Assembly (NCBI GenBank): GCA_014529385.2
Contig: CM043960.1
Coordinates: 76,283,910-76,347,909 of the forward strand
Reading direction: 5' to 3'
Source: Adiantum capillus-veneris
Taxonomy: Eukaryota; Streptophyta; Polypodiopsida; Polypodiales; Pteridaceae
Length of the DNA stretch: 64,000 nt
Of the stretch, positions 22,303 to 32,600 are shown one piece after another. The notes below the pieces were generated by a model. It was not told where the DNA came from, made no database searches, and worked only from the letters and a program-made list of their open reading frames with translations. The position numbers were made by a program, and so were the translations under genes. How positions within the stretch are numbered: the first letter of the stretch is position 1; each line of letters begins with the position of its first letter.

Positions 22303-22999
22303 GTTTGACCCTGGTTCTACTCACAACTTCATATCAATGGAGTTGGCCACCAATTTGGGCATTCAAGCTTTTAAGATGGAAGATGATGTTATTGCCGATG
22401 CTGCTTTGAAGGGACAGCAAGCCTCCGTTACTCCCTTGATTGGAGAGTTGAGGCTTCATGTCCAAAGCTATGTCAACAAAGAAGACTTCTTTATCTCTCC
22501 TCTCCAACATGAGGATGCTATCCTAGGGGTACCATGGTTCAACCGCATGGCTGCCAACGTGAAGTTCCCTGAAAGGAGAATCTATTTCACCTACAAGGGA
22601 AAGAATATGTATATAGATGCTAATCAATTTGGTCGTACTATACCACTTGTAAATCCTCTCGCCCTTGATAAATCAATGAAAAGCTCAGTTTCTGCGTACA
22701 TGATTTTTGTCAAAGAGTCCGTAAAAGGTCGTAATGTTTCATTAAAGGTGAATGGTAGGAATCAAGAATAGTTAGACTTGTCTAACTTTCTAAAAGGATT
22801 CCAAGATGTGTTCATCAATGGTAGGAATCAAGAAGAGTTAGACTTGTCTAACTTTCTAAAAGGATTCCAAGATGTGTTCATCGATGATATCCCTATGGAC
22901 TTACCTCCAAAACGAGGGGATGATGACCATCAAATTGAGCTCCTATCAGGAAGCTCACCGCCTAACAAACCTCCCTATCGAGTTTCACAAGCTCAATAA
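22303..22999 (+). pseudogene. gypsy aspartic protease (retropepsin), DPG variant, with 66-base tandem duplication
   Basis: The frame 22244-22771 begins in LTR sequence; homology starts at FDPGSTHNFIS near 22308. Retropepsins of this family normally have D-S/T-G at the active site; here it is D-P-G, one base from Ser. ILGVPWF near the end is the typical second flap-side motif. The frame ends at TAG 22769-22771 within the first copy of an exact tandem duplication: 22751-22816 repeats as 22817-22882, 66 bases or 22 codons. The second copy carries GAG in place of TAG. The linker to RT (22778-22999) ends at a TAA. Confidence 0.88.
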
Positions 23000-23572
23000 G
23001 AGGAGATCATGAGGCAAGGACAAGAATCGGTAGAAAAAGGGATGGTGATGCCTAGCTCCTCTCCCTTTTGTTCTCCAGTCATTTTAGTGCAAAAGAAAGA
23101 TGGCACATACCGCACGTGTGTGGACTATTGCGCACTAAACCATATCACTATCAAAAACAGATTTCCCGTACCTCGGGTAGAAGATCTGTTTGATAAGCTA
23201 CAAGGCTCTACCTACTTCAGTAGGATTGACCTTAAAAGTGGCTACCATCAAATAAGGATAGTGAATGAAGACATCCTAAAGACCGCGTTTCGTACAACGT
23301 TTGGCCTTTATGAATATCTAGTCATGCCTTTTGGCTTGACTAATGCACCAGCTACATTCAATCGATTGATGGAGAAAATTTTTAGATCCTACCGCAAATT
23401 CACTGGAGTGTTCTTTGATGATATCATCATCTACTCCAATTCCTTGGAGGAAGACAAGCAACATCTCAAAGTGATTTTTCAAGCATTAACGGAGAGTAAG
23501 CTTTTTCTCAATCAAAAGAAAAGAAAAATTTTCCTTCAAGAGATTCAATACTTAGGTCATATTATCTCTTGA
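23000..23572 (+). pseudogene. gypsy reverse transcriptase
   Basis: A clear RT palm: VQKKDGTYRTCVDYCALN, SRIDLKSGYHQIRI, MPFGLTNAPATFNRLM and the catalytic FFDDIIIYS (FxDD form of the YxDD box). The 23009-23572 frame is bounded by a TAA just upstream (22997-22999) and a TGA at 23570-23572, in the LGHIIS region. The domain itself has no obvious lost catalytic residue. Confidence 0.93.
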
Positions 23573-23584
23573 GATGGTATCCAT

Positions 23585-24190
23585 ATGGATCCATCAAAGT
23601 TGGAGGTAATAAAAGCATGGCCTAATCCAAGGAATCTACATGAGCTAAGAAGCTTTATTGGTATGTGTGCATACTATAGACGCTTCATAGCAAGATTATC
23701 TCAAATAGTAGGACCATTACATGACTTAACAAAGAAAAACGTCAAGTATTCATGGGCTACTAAGGAGAAAAGTGGTTTTGACCAGTTCAAAGAGAAGTTT
23801 ACCTCTCAACCGGTCCTTATGCTTTCGGGTCTCTCAAAGCCATTTGAGGTCCAATGTGATGCTTGTGGTGATTGCGTTGGAGCAGTCTTGCTTCAAGAAG
23901 GGCATGCCATAACATATGAGATCCGAAGGCTCAACACGGATGAACGGGTCTTAAGCATTTATGAGAAAGAGCTGTTAGTTGTTCTACATGTCCTATACAC
24001 ATGGAAGAACTATCTATTGGGGACTCCATTCATTTTACGAACATACCATCAAAGTCTCAAGTACTTCATGACGCAAACAAAGGTTTCCGTCAAACAAATG
24101 AGGTGGGCAAATTCTCTTTCGCAATTTAATTTGCACATTGCTCACATTGCTGGTAAGCACAATCAAGTGGCTGTTGCACTTTCATGACAA
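23585..24190 (+). pseudogene. gypsy RT connection and RNase H
   Basis: Continues the pol frame after the TGA: LRSFIGMCAYYRRFI, then RNase H with FEVQCDACGDCVGAVL (first catalytic Asp), YEKELLVVLHVLYTWKNYL (Glu region) and HIAGKHNQVAVALS. In the last motif the usual Asp (NxVADALS) reads Val, so a catalytic or metal-binding residue is probably lost. The frame ends at the stop 24185-24187. Confidence 0.88.
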
Positions 24191-24205
24191 CCAAAAGTTA
24201 ATGCG

Positions 24206-25687
24206 GTGTCTATAGCAACTCACAATGATCTATCTTCTATGATAGATGAGTATGCTATTGACCCTGACTTTAAAGACATAATGCCAGCCCTTGCTTTGGG
24301 GAAGAAAGAGGAACCATTCACCTTGCAGGATGGTTATCTTCTCCATGGCAATAGGCTATGTGTTACCCTCTCCCTTCATCAGAAAGTCATGTATGAATCC
24401 CATGCTCCTCTATGCGGGGCAAAGAGGCATTCAACCTACTCTTTCGGGAGTAGAGATGTACTTTTATTGGGCTACCATGAAATGGACATACAAGAGTATG
24501 TTTCAAAATGTCTGGTATGCCAAAAGATCAAGTATGATAGAGGGAAGCAACCTGGATTACTCCAACCATTGCCAATTCCTAATTCACCATGGGAGAGTAT
24601 ATCCATATATTTTATCTTTGGATTACCCAAGTCTATCCATGGGAATACGGGAATATGGACAATAGTCAACAAGTTTAGCAAGCAAGCACACTTTATCCCT
24701 GTCAAGAAGACTATTAAGGCACACCAAATGGCAACTCTCTTCATATCCCAAATTTTCAAACACCATGGATTGCCAACATCCATCGTGTCAGATAGAGATC
24801 CTAGAATGACAAGTAATTTATGAAAAGGTCTCTTTGAAAATCTAGGTACAAGAATGAATTTCTCTTGGGCCTATCACCCACAAACGGATGGCCAAAGTGA
24901 GATAGCCAATCTTATGATTCTTGATCTACTAAAGACCTGTGTTACAGAAGTAGGTCAACGCTCACAATGGGGAAAATACTTACCTCTTGTAGAGTATGCG
25001 TATAATAATACTATCCATACTTCTACAGGAAAAGTGCCTTTTGAAATCATAGAGGGAAGACCTAAAAGTCCCTTGCTACTTAAAGTACATGGGAAGATCT
25101 TCGATGCCGATGAGTATAGCTGTGACCTGCAAGCATCTTTTCAAAAGATTAAAGAGGCTATATCTATCTCCCAACTAAGGCAAAAAGCTACTACGGAGAA
25201 GCACAGAAGGGCCTTAACGTTCAAAGAAAATGATTGTGTCTTACGTAAGTTTCCTAAGGCTAGATTGAGGCAAACGACGGGCAAGAATCCTACGGGCCAT
25301 CAAAAGTATTATGCTAAACTAGCAAAAAGATACTATGGTCCTTTTCAAATTTTGAAGCCAATCAATGAGGTGGCTTATCAACTCAAGTTGCCTAACCATT
25401 GGCTCATACACAATGCTTTTCATGTGAGCCTACTCAAGCCCTACAAAGGAGAGCCTCCAAATGAACCAATTATTGAAGACCCTCCCGAAATCGAAGATCA
25501 AGAAGAGGTACTACAACCCGAAGCTATCCTTTGGCATGAAGACAAGGTACTACAACATGGTAAGATTATCCGATGGTATCTTATTAAGTTCAAAAGTTAT
25601 CCTTTTGAAGATGCTAGATGGATGCAAGGAATCCAACTTAAGGATAGTATGAACCTTGTCAACGCTTACAGTGCTACATTAGAGTAA
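24206..25687 (+). pseudogene. gypsy integrase with chromodomain-like C-terminus (module copy 2)
   Basis: Two frames, 24206-24823 and 24854-25687, split by a TGA at 24821-24823. The first shows the end of the zinc finger (CLVCQKIK) and the core start, where the first catalytic Asp has become Tyr (ISIYFIFGLP). [11 protein letters not shown] carries the second Asp. The second frame has HPQTDGQSE with the catalytic Glu, a GPF-like GPFQILKPI motif, and a chromodomain-like end (KVLQHGKIIRWYLIKFKSYP). The part from 24697 on is duplicated at 19685. Confidence 0.92.
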
Positions 25688-26046
25688 GCAAATGTACATG
25701 TTTCTTTTAAATGATCAATGTTTTTGTCTTATAAGACTAATTCTCTCTTTATTGTGCACAAATTTAAGTAGTATGCATACTAAGAATCATGTTTGGGATG
25801 ATGACGTCTCTCAAACACCATGTACAATTTGTCACTCTACTTGGGAGGATGAAATGGACTAAAGAGCAGACATTCTTGCGGCAGCTATGTCTCCCAAGCA
25901 CCAAATGGATTAGTCATCCATCTTTGAATGATGTTGTAGGGTAAAAAGGGATCCTCTATCAGCTAAGACAAATTGACTAATGACTATGGCTTTTTCTCTT
26001 TTTTCTCTCATAGTCGAGGACGACTATGATTTGCAGAGAGAAATAA

Positions 26047-27258
26047 TGTCATTAAATCTAATATCTAACCAACCCAAATGATTTTCTCATATTAAACTGA
26101 TCATTTAATGTGGGATAATAAATGGGAACAAGGGTTATAATATAGACATGTGCTTATGGATCTATCTCAACACGGGGCCAATGGTAAAGGGGCCCAAATG
26201 AGAGATGGTCTGTCAAAGAGCAAGGTTAACTAATGGAGCTTAAAAGACCTTAGGGTTAGCTTCATTAAAGACCTCCAATGGTTAGTGTTAAAAGTCCTTT
26301 GACCTTAGGCAAGCTAGGGCTGAGCTTGAGGTGGGAACCTGACCTAAACTTACTTTTGACCTTAGGCAAGCTAGGGCTGAGCTTGAGGGGGGAACCCGAC
26401 CTAAACTTGCCTTTGACCTTAGGTAGACCTTGAGGTGGGAAATCCACTAAGGTGCTTGTCATGCTTGATGACTAAGGTACTTGAGGTACTTGTCATACTT
26501 AATGAGGAAGGTGCTTGAGAAGCTTCCCATGCATGGGGGGTAAGGTGCTTGAGTCAAAAAGAGACCCTACAAACTTAATGAGGAAGGTGCTTGAGAAGCT
26601 TTCTATGCATGAAAGTCCCAAAGTTAGGGAAATCTTTGACCTAACCTTCCACTCACCCAAAGGGCACCCCTTTTCTCAAAGGGCACATGGGACCATGTGA
26701 GACTCTCCCTAAGCTTAACCACATGGTGTGCTTGAATGCTATTGGTTTGGCTAAAGAGGGGTCCAATGAGCTTCTAGTTCCATCCAACAAATATGTAGAT
26801 ATTTTCAAGCTCTCTCTCTCTCTCTCTCTAAGGGGTAAGGAGGACACTTGTCAAAAGACTACCAATGTACTTGACTGCATGCTGCATGTGATTGGCTAGG
26901 GGGAGAAGGGTCCAATGAGCTGGAAGCATGTGGAAAGCAACAAATCGCCCCAAGAAAGCAAGGGGGGTGCTAGGGGGATATACACCACACACACACACTC
27001 ATTTTGTGGAACTATTCTCACTTGGAAAAAGTTGAGGAACTCCGCCTCCTTTTCCAAGCTTGTAAGAAGTGAGAGCGTACACCAACACTCTTGGCTATGG
27101 AATGCAAATCCAACCAAGAGCCATGCTTCAATGCTTAAGCTTTTCATCTTCTCCATCTTCATTACTATGCTATTATGTATGCTAGCAAGAAGAGTAATGA
27201 TAAGTGAGGAACTATTTCTTTGTCCTATGGAATGTTTCTTCTTCCTCTTCCCTATCCT
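26047..27258 (+). repeat. gypsy 3' LTR (right), right end uncertain
   Basis: Starts TGTCATTAAATC after the hairpin at 26009-26028 and the purine run GCAGAGAGAAATAA. It matches 21072-22298 with scattered substitutions and a shortened 57-base repeat. Similarity ends at 27258 only because the other copy is fused to pol there, so this LTR may extend further right. No target duplication could be tested. Confidence 0.8.
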
Positions 27259-27488
27259 CATTCCCCGCTAGTTCTCTCCACCTTCGAAGGTGTTTGAGGC
27301 CTTGGGACTGAGGCTTGGGACAGTTGATGCTTTCTACAAAGTTTATGTTATGTGTGTGATGCATGAAGCTTTCCATATTCATTGCATCACCTAGGTCACA
27401 AGGTGTTAGGAAATAAGACGTAGCTAAATAGATAATTGAGTAGATTACTTAATGGAGAGAGACAAATTTATATACACGAGATTATAGT

Positions 27489-27490
<2 letters not shown>

Positions 27491-27550
<60 letters not shown>
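27491..27550. repeat. (GA)n microsatellite, 60 bases
   Basis: Uninterrupted AG/GA tract. Confidence 0.97.
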
Positions 27551-27554
<4 letters not shown>

Positions 27555-27885
27555 CATGATATACGTGGTTCACCCAATGTGGGCTACGTCCACGGGAAAG
27601 CAGCCACTCAATGGCTTTGGTACTTCAAAACAAGAAGTAGTTTACAAAGGGATTATACCCTTAATGGAGCTCCCGCCTTGCTTCACTCTCACCACCTCAC
27701 ACTCACCTTGTTGCATCAACTTCACACTATGAAATGTGTGTAGAAATGGCCTCCTTTTATAGGCCAAAAGGGCTGCCCTCTCTTATGAGAGACAGCCATG
27801 TGTAGCCGCCCTTGTGCGAATAAGTCCAAATCGGACCCTCCAATCCGCCCATGTGTGGCCGCCCTTGAGAAGACAAGTCCGCTTT

Positions 27886-28020
27886 TGAATTCGGCCACCG
27901 GCCATTGAATTCGGCCACCGGCCACCGGCCATTGACTTCCGACCACCGGCCACCGGCCATTGACTTCCGACCACCAGCCATTGGCCATTGACTACCGGCC
28001 ACCGGCCAACCGACCGGTTG
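27886..28020. repeat. GC-rich minisatellite built on CGGCCACCGGCCATTGA
   Basis: Irregular repeats of CGGCCACCGGCCATTGA and ACTTCCGACCACCGGCCA, about 16-27 bases apart. It is strikingly GC-rich in otherwise AT-rich DNA and is followed by an ATATTCCGGCGAAAA doublet near 28054-28087. Confidence 0.85.
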
Positions 28021-28649
28021 TTTTCCGACCACTTTTCGACCGCCGTCCGGCCATAATATTCCGGCGAAAAGGAATATTCCGGCGAAAAAAAGTCTCGGGG
28101 GCCTCCGCCCCCGAGGCCTTTAAAGTTGCCCCTGATTCTTGTCCGTGAAAATTTTGGTTTCCGGTGAGTGATTTTCCTTCACGCACGATGGCTTCTCCTC
28201 ATAATGTGGGCCTTACAAATGTGCGCTTTTACCGCAGAAAATTACAAGGGTAAATCAGGCTCCATACTTAACACAAGGAACACAAAGATTGTATTGTACC
28301 AAGTCTCTCTTGATGGGAGAAACTATAATACAAATGCCTATTGGAGGGGGGACCGGCTCCATATGAATCTGGTCCTCAACTATTGTCATGTTCTCTAAAC
28401 TCTCTCTCTCTTGCAAAAGCATCGTTCATGCCAAGCTAACTAAGTACCATGTTTATGTTGCTACCATCAATTAAGTTCACCCACTATGCTCACAAAGTAA
28501 TCTCACAAAAGTGCTTCGTCTAATTTCCTAATTCCGCTACTCTCAAAATTCATAGGCCATTTTCATTACATGGGTGCCATGTAGATCTACAAAGGCATCC
28601 ATGATCTTGCATGCACTATGTTCATCAAGATAGCCCAGATAAGGTTACC

Positions 28650-29021
28650 TACTTGGAGATCTTCCACACGGGTAGAACGAACCAATGCACCATGATATCA
28701 TTTTTAGAAGGAAGCAAGGATTGTGTTTGGACCTCTGAGGGCAACCAATTGAAGAAACCCTCCATGAATTTTATGACATGTCATGTTCTTGCCCTCCTTA
28801 TTCATGCAAACATTTGAGAAGAATTTTTATATAGGTTTTTTGACATTGAGGAGAGGGATACTAGGGCCATTTATGAATAACTTAAATGCCCGATTTGTGG
28901 CCTACTCCCCCTTTGAGCTACAAAATCTCATATCCATGGCATGCATGTTAGAAAAAGACAAGAAGCTCCACATCAATTACCAACAAGCTTTGGACAAACA
29001 TAGAGACAAGAGAAAGCTAGA
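28650..29021 (+). pseudogene. possible decayed Gag-like fragment at the copia A insertion site
   Basis: The frame 28783-29021 reads FMNNLNARFVAYSPFELQNLISMACMLEKDKKL-like text (given here only in part), loosely like the end of a retroelement Gag domain. Family A copy 2 inserted just after it; the frame closes a few codons beyond the target duplication, at about 34220. I cannot confirm the homology. Confidence 0.3.
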
Positions 29022-29026
29022 AGCTC

Positions 29027-29254
29027 TGTTACCATATACATGTGGTAGTGATGTGTGTGAACACACTAGGACCGCCGGGGCATTTTTTCCCTCTTTAGGA
29101 GGTTTTTTTCCCCCGTGCATTGTATATACGCCCATCACTCTAGGGCTATCTATCTTTCCATTGCGCACTAAGTAACACACTCTCTATTGTGTGCCTTGAG
29201 CTTCCTTCGTCTTCTCCAAGCTGTGTGTGTTTCTCTGCAACCCTAATTCCAACA
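29027..29254 (+). repeat. 5' LTR of copia family A copy 2
   Basis: 228 bases, TGTTACCATATACATG...CTAATTCCAACA. A TATATA at about 29123-29128 is the likely core promoter. Confidence 0.98.
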
Positions 29255-29256
29255 AT

Positions 29257-29268
29257 TGGTATCAGAGC
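29257..29268 (+). promoter_or_regulatory. primer binding site, initiator tRNA-Met type
   Basis: TGGTATCAGAGC two bases after the LTR; primes minus-strand DNA synthesis. Confidence 0.95.
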
Positions 29269-29616
29269 AAGTCACGTCCTCCCGGGCTTAGTCGCCAGCT
29301 GCTCCAGCACACGCCTGCTCACTTTCTCCGATTTCAGTGAGCTTTGGCGAGCGTTCGCAGGTCGACAAATATTTTGGGAGAACTCGAAGAGCTCGGTCTG
29401 CTCAGAATTTTGATTTGGGCTCATTTCGGCCTCCGTTTCCACTACGGGCAGTACTGCACAGGCTATTTCGTCATTTTGTGCAGATTTTCTGTCAGTGCCG
29501 TTTTCTGCATAACAGGTGCCTTATAGTCTTCTACGGTTTGTGCTATATAGCACAAGTTGTTCCCGCTCCATTTCTCCTATTTTCGGGCAGTTTTCACATC
29601 AGGTGCAGCATTTACC

Positions 29617-32600
29617 ATGGCTGACAACAACAACACAGATGTGTTCAAGATGTTTGCTGCTGAGGACAGGTTGGATGGGGACAACTACCCTATGTGGGCT
29701 TATATGATGCAAAATGTTCTTGTGTCAAAAGGTGTCTGGAACATTGTGCAGGGCATTGATGTACGTCCTGGTTCTGAAGATGTAGGCGATGTTGAGGATG
29801 TTGCAGGTCTTGCTGCAAGGATTGCAGCTGTTAGAGTTGTTTTGCCTACAGCAGAACAAGCTCGTTGGGATGTTAAGGATGCGCAGGCTCATGCATTGAT
29901 TGCGTTGTCTGTGAAGCGCACCATTATTCCTCACATCCGTTCAGCAAAATCTGCAAAACAGGCTTGGGATATTCTAGCAAGTCTTTATGCAAGCCGCAAT
30001 GAGGCTAAAATTGCTTTGCTGCGTAAAGAGCTAGAGTCGAAGATTATGCATGAGGAAGATGATATGGACACTTTCCTTGCTAGTGTCAAGGATATCAATG
30101 AGCAACTCATTTCTGCAGGTGAAGTCATTTCTGACAGTTCCCTTGTGCAGACTGTTCTTGATGCCTTACCAGATTCCTACCAGACTTTTGCTAGTACTTG
30201 GAGACTGATGACCCAAGGAAATCCTGAAGTTGTCAAGTTTGATGCATTATGCACATTGCTGTTGCAAGAGTCACTTTCTAGAAAAAACAGGACTAGGCAG
30301 CGTGCAGTTGAACAGGCTTTTATTGCTTCTCAAAGAAAGGGTGGTAACAATAATGCAGCCACTTCTTATGGTTCTGCTGCGAGTGGCAAAAATTCTGTTC
30401 CTAATGCTTCTACTGGCAGCACTTCGTCTGGCAATTCTGGTGATAAGGGCAAAAAGAAGATGCGTTGCCATTATTGTAAAGCCAATGATCACTTGATCAA
30501 GTCGTGTCCTAAGTTGAAGGCCAAAGAGGCTAAGAAGAAAGAGGGTGGTTCCACTGCAAATGCTGGTTCCACTACAAATGCAGCCATTGTTGAGTCTTCT
30601 GTGAAAGGAGATTGTGATGCTGATGTTGATGCAGAATGGGCTTTTAGCGCAGAGTGCACTTACAATCCTGCTGTCCATGATGCATGCTTGTCAGTTGCTG
30701 CAGATTCACATGTGTGGTATTTCGACAGTGGTGCTACAAAGCACATTACCTCACATCGTGAATTGTTTACCTCTCTCGAGTCTGTCCCTCATGGGAATTC
30801 AGTCACTTGTGCCAACAACGCCTCTTATCCAGTTCAGGGAGTTGGAAAGATTGTGCTCACTGCTGCTAATGGCAGTTCCTTCACACTTGTTGATGCACTT
30901 TATGTACCTGGGATCAAGAAGAATCTATTGTCTGTATCCGCACTTGCTAGACTTGGACTTGTAGTCAAATTTGTGGATGACAGATGTACAGTTCATGATC
31001 TCAGTTTTGGTGATGAAATTGTTGCATCTGGGCTTTTGTGCCGTGGGCTGTATAAGCTCACTTTGTATGACAAGTGTGGACAAAATTTTGCAAATGCTGT
31101 TGCAGATTCAAGGGCTATTTCAGATGCAAAACTTTGGCATGCACGTTTTGGTCATCTGAATTTTGCCAGTTTGCTGCGTTTGCAAAAATCTGATATGGTT
31201 GCTTCTTTGCCGCCTCTTGAAGCACCTATCAAACATGTTTGTGAAGGCTGTATTCTGGGTAAAATGCAGCGTTCTAAGTTTCCAAAGGATGGTTCAGTTA
31301 GGGCCACATGCAGGTTGCAGCTTGTGCATAGTGACGTTTGTGGGCCCATGCAAACTCCGTCCTTGGGCAATTACCTGTACTTCGTGACTTTCATTGATGA
31401 TTACTCCAGGCATGCGTGGGTATTTCCGCTTAAAGCGAAGTCCGAAGTTTTTATGTGCTTCAAACAATTTTTGGCTATGGCTGAAAATGTCTCAAAATGT
31501 ACTATGGGCACCCTCCGTTCCGATCAAGGGGGGGAGTATATGTCTCATGAATTTAATGCATTTCTGGCTAGTCGTGGGATAAAACACCAATGTACAGTGC
31601 CTTATACACCTCAGCAAAATGGTGTTGCTGAGAGGAAAAACAGGTCACTAACGGAAATGGCACGATGTATGGTCAAAAGTCAAGCTTTGCCGCATTCTTT
31701 TTGGCTTGAGGCCATCATGTGTGCCACTTATGTACTTAACAGGTGTCCTACGAAAGCTTTGCAGTCTATTACTCCATATGAAGCATGGCATGATAGAAAA
31801 CCTTCTATTGAGCACATGCGTGTTTTTGGCTGTTTGGCATATGCTTTGGTGCCACAAGTGCAGCGCAGAAAATTGGATGATAAGGCTGTCAAATGTATTT
31901 TTGTTGGTTATAGTGCTGAAAGCAAAGGTTACAGGTTGTATCATCCACAAACAAAACGTATTTTGGTTTCACGGGATGTAGTGTTTGTGGAAGATTCTGT
32001 TCAACCCTTGCTGTCATGTACTAGAGACAGTAATGTAAGCTCACAGGACATCTATGACACTTTGTTGCCTCTTTTCAGTGGTGGAAATACGAATGTAAGT
32101 TCCAATGAGGCAAATGTACAGCCTATGGGGGTTTCTGAAAATGTTTTAGAACAGCCTATTACTGATGCAGATGTACATGATGTACTTGATGAGGAAAGGG
32201 CTGAAAATGAGCAGGCTAGAGGTATGCCAAAATGGCTGGTGCACACTTTGCGTGACAGTAAATTGGATGCACCTTTATCTAGTCGTACTCGTTCAGGCTC
32301 TCGCCATGCATCTTATGCATCAGATTGTTATGCTTTGGCTGTGTCTAGTTTACATGATGTTGAGGAGCCTCTGTCTTTTGATGAAGCACAGAATTCAGAA
32401 AATTGGATTGCTGCCATGAAATCAGAATATGATGCACTTATAGAGAATGACACATGGACTTTATGTGATTTGCCTCCTGGCAAAAAGGCCATTGGTACGA
32501 AGTGGGTTTACAAGTTGAAACGCAAGCCGGATGGTGAGATCGATCGCCATAAGGCTCGACTTGTTGCAAAGGGTTATGCACAACAAAAAGGCATAGATTA

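Larger units (their letters stand above)
22303..25687 (+). mobile_element. Ty3/gypsy chromovirus-like internal region lacking gag
   Basis: Domain order is protease, RT, RNase H, integrase, chromodomain-like tail, which is diagnostic of Ty3/gypsy (integrase last). It lies between the LTR at 21072-22298 and the LTR at 26047-27258. Gag, leader and PBS are missing: the LTR sequence abuts the protease motif. At least four in-frame stops make it non-functional. Confidence 0.9.
27404..28217. repeat. possible solo LTR (~814 bases)
   Basis: Begins TGTTAGG and ends CCTTACA, an imperfect terminal inverted repeat. It contains wording common in plant LTRs (TACGTGGTTCACCCAATGTG, GGCTACGTCCACGG). Flanks CAAGG and AATGT do not match, so there is no target duplication. 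A GA tract (27491-27550) and a GC-rich minisatellite lie inside. Tentative. Confidence 0.4.

Noticed and set aside
24697-27258. Direct duplication of 19685-22298 as an assembly artefact
   Set aside because: The copies differ by scattered substitutions, different stops, a 39-base duplication and a shortened LTR repeat, so they are separate sequences.
29557-29616. Longer start for the intact copia polyprotein
   Set aside because: The extra codons begin at TTG; the ATG at 29617 has an ideal context and the other copy uses the same one.
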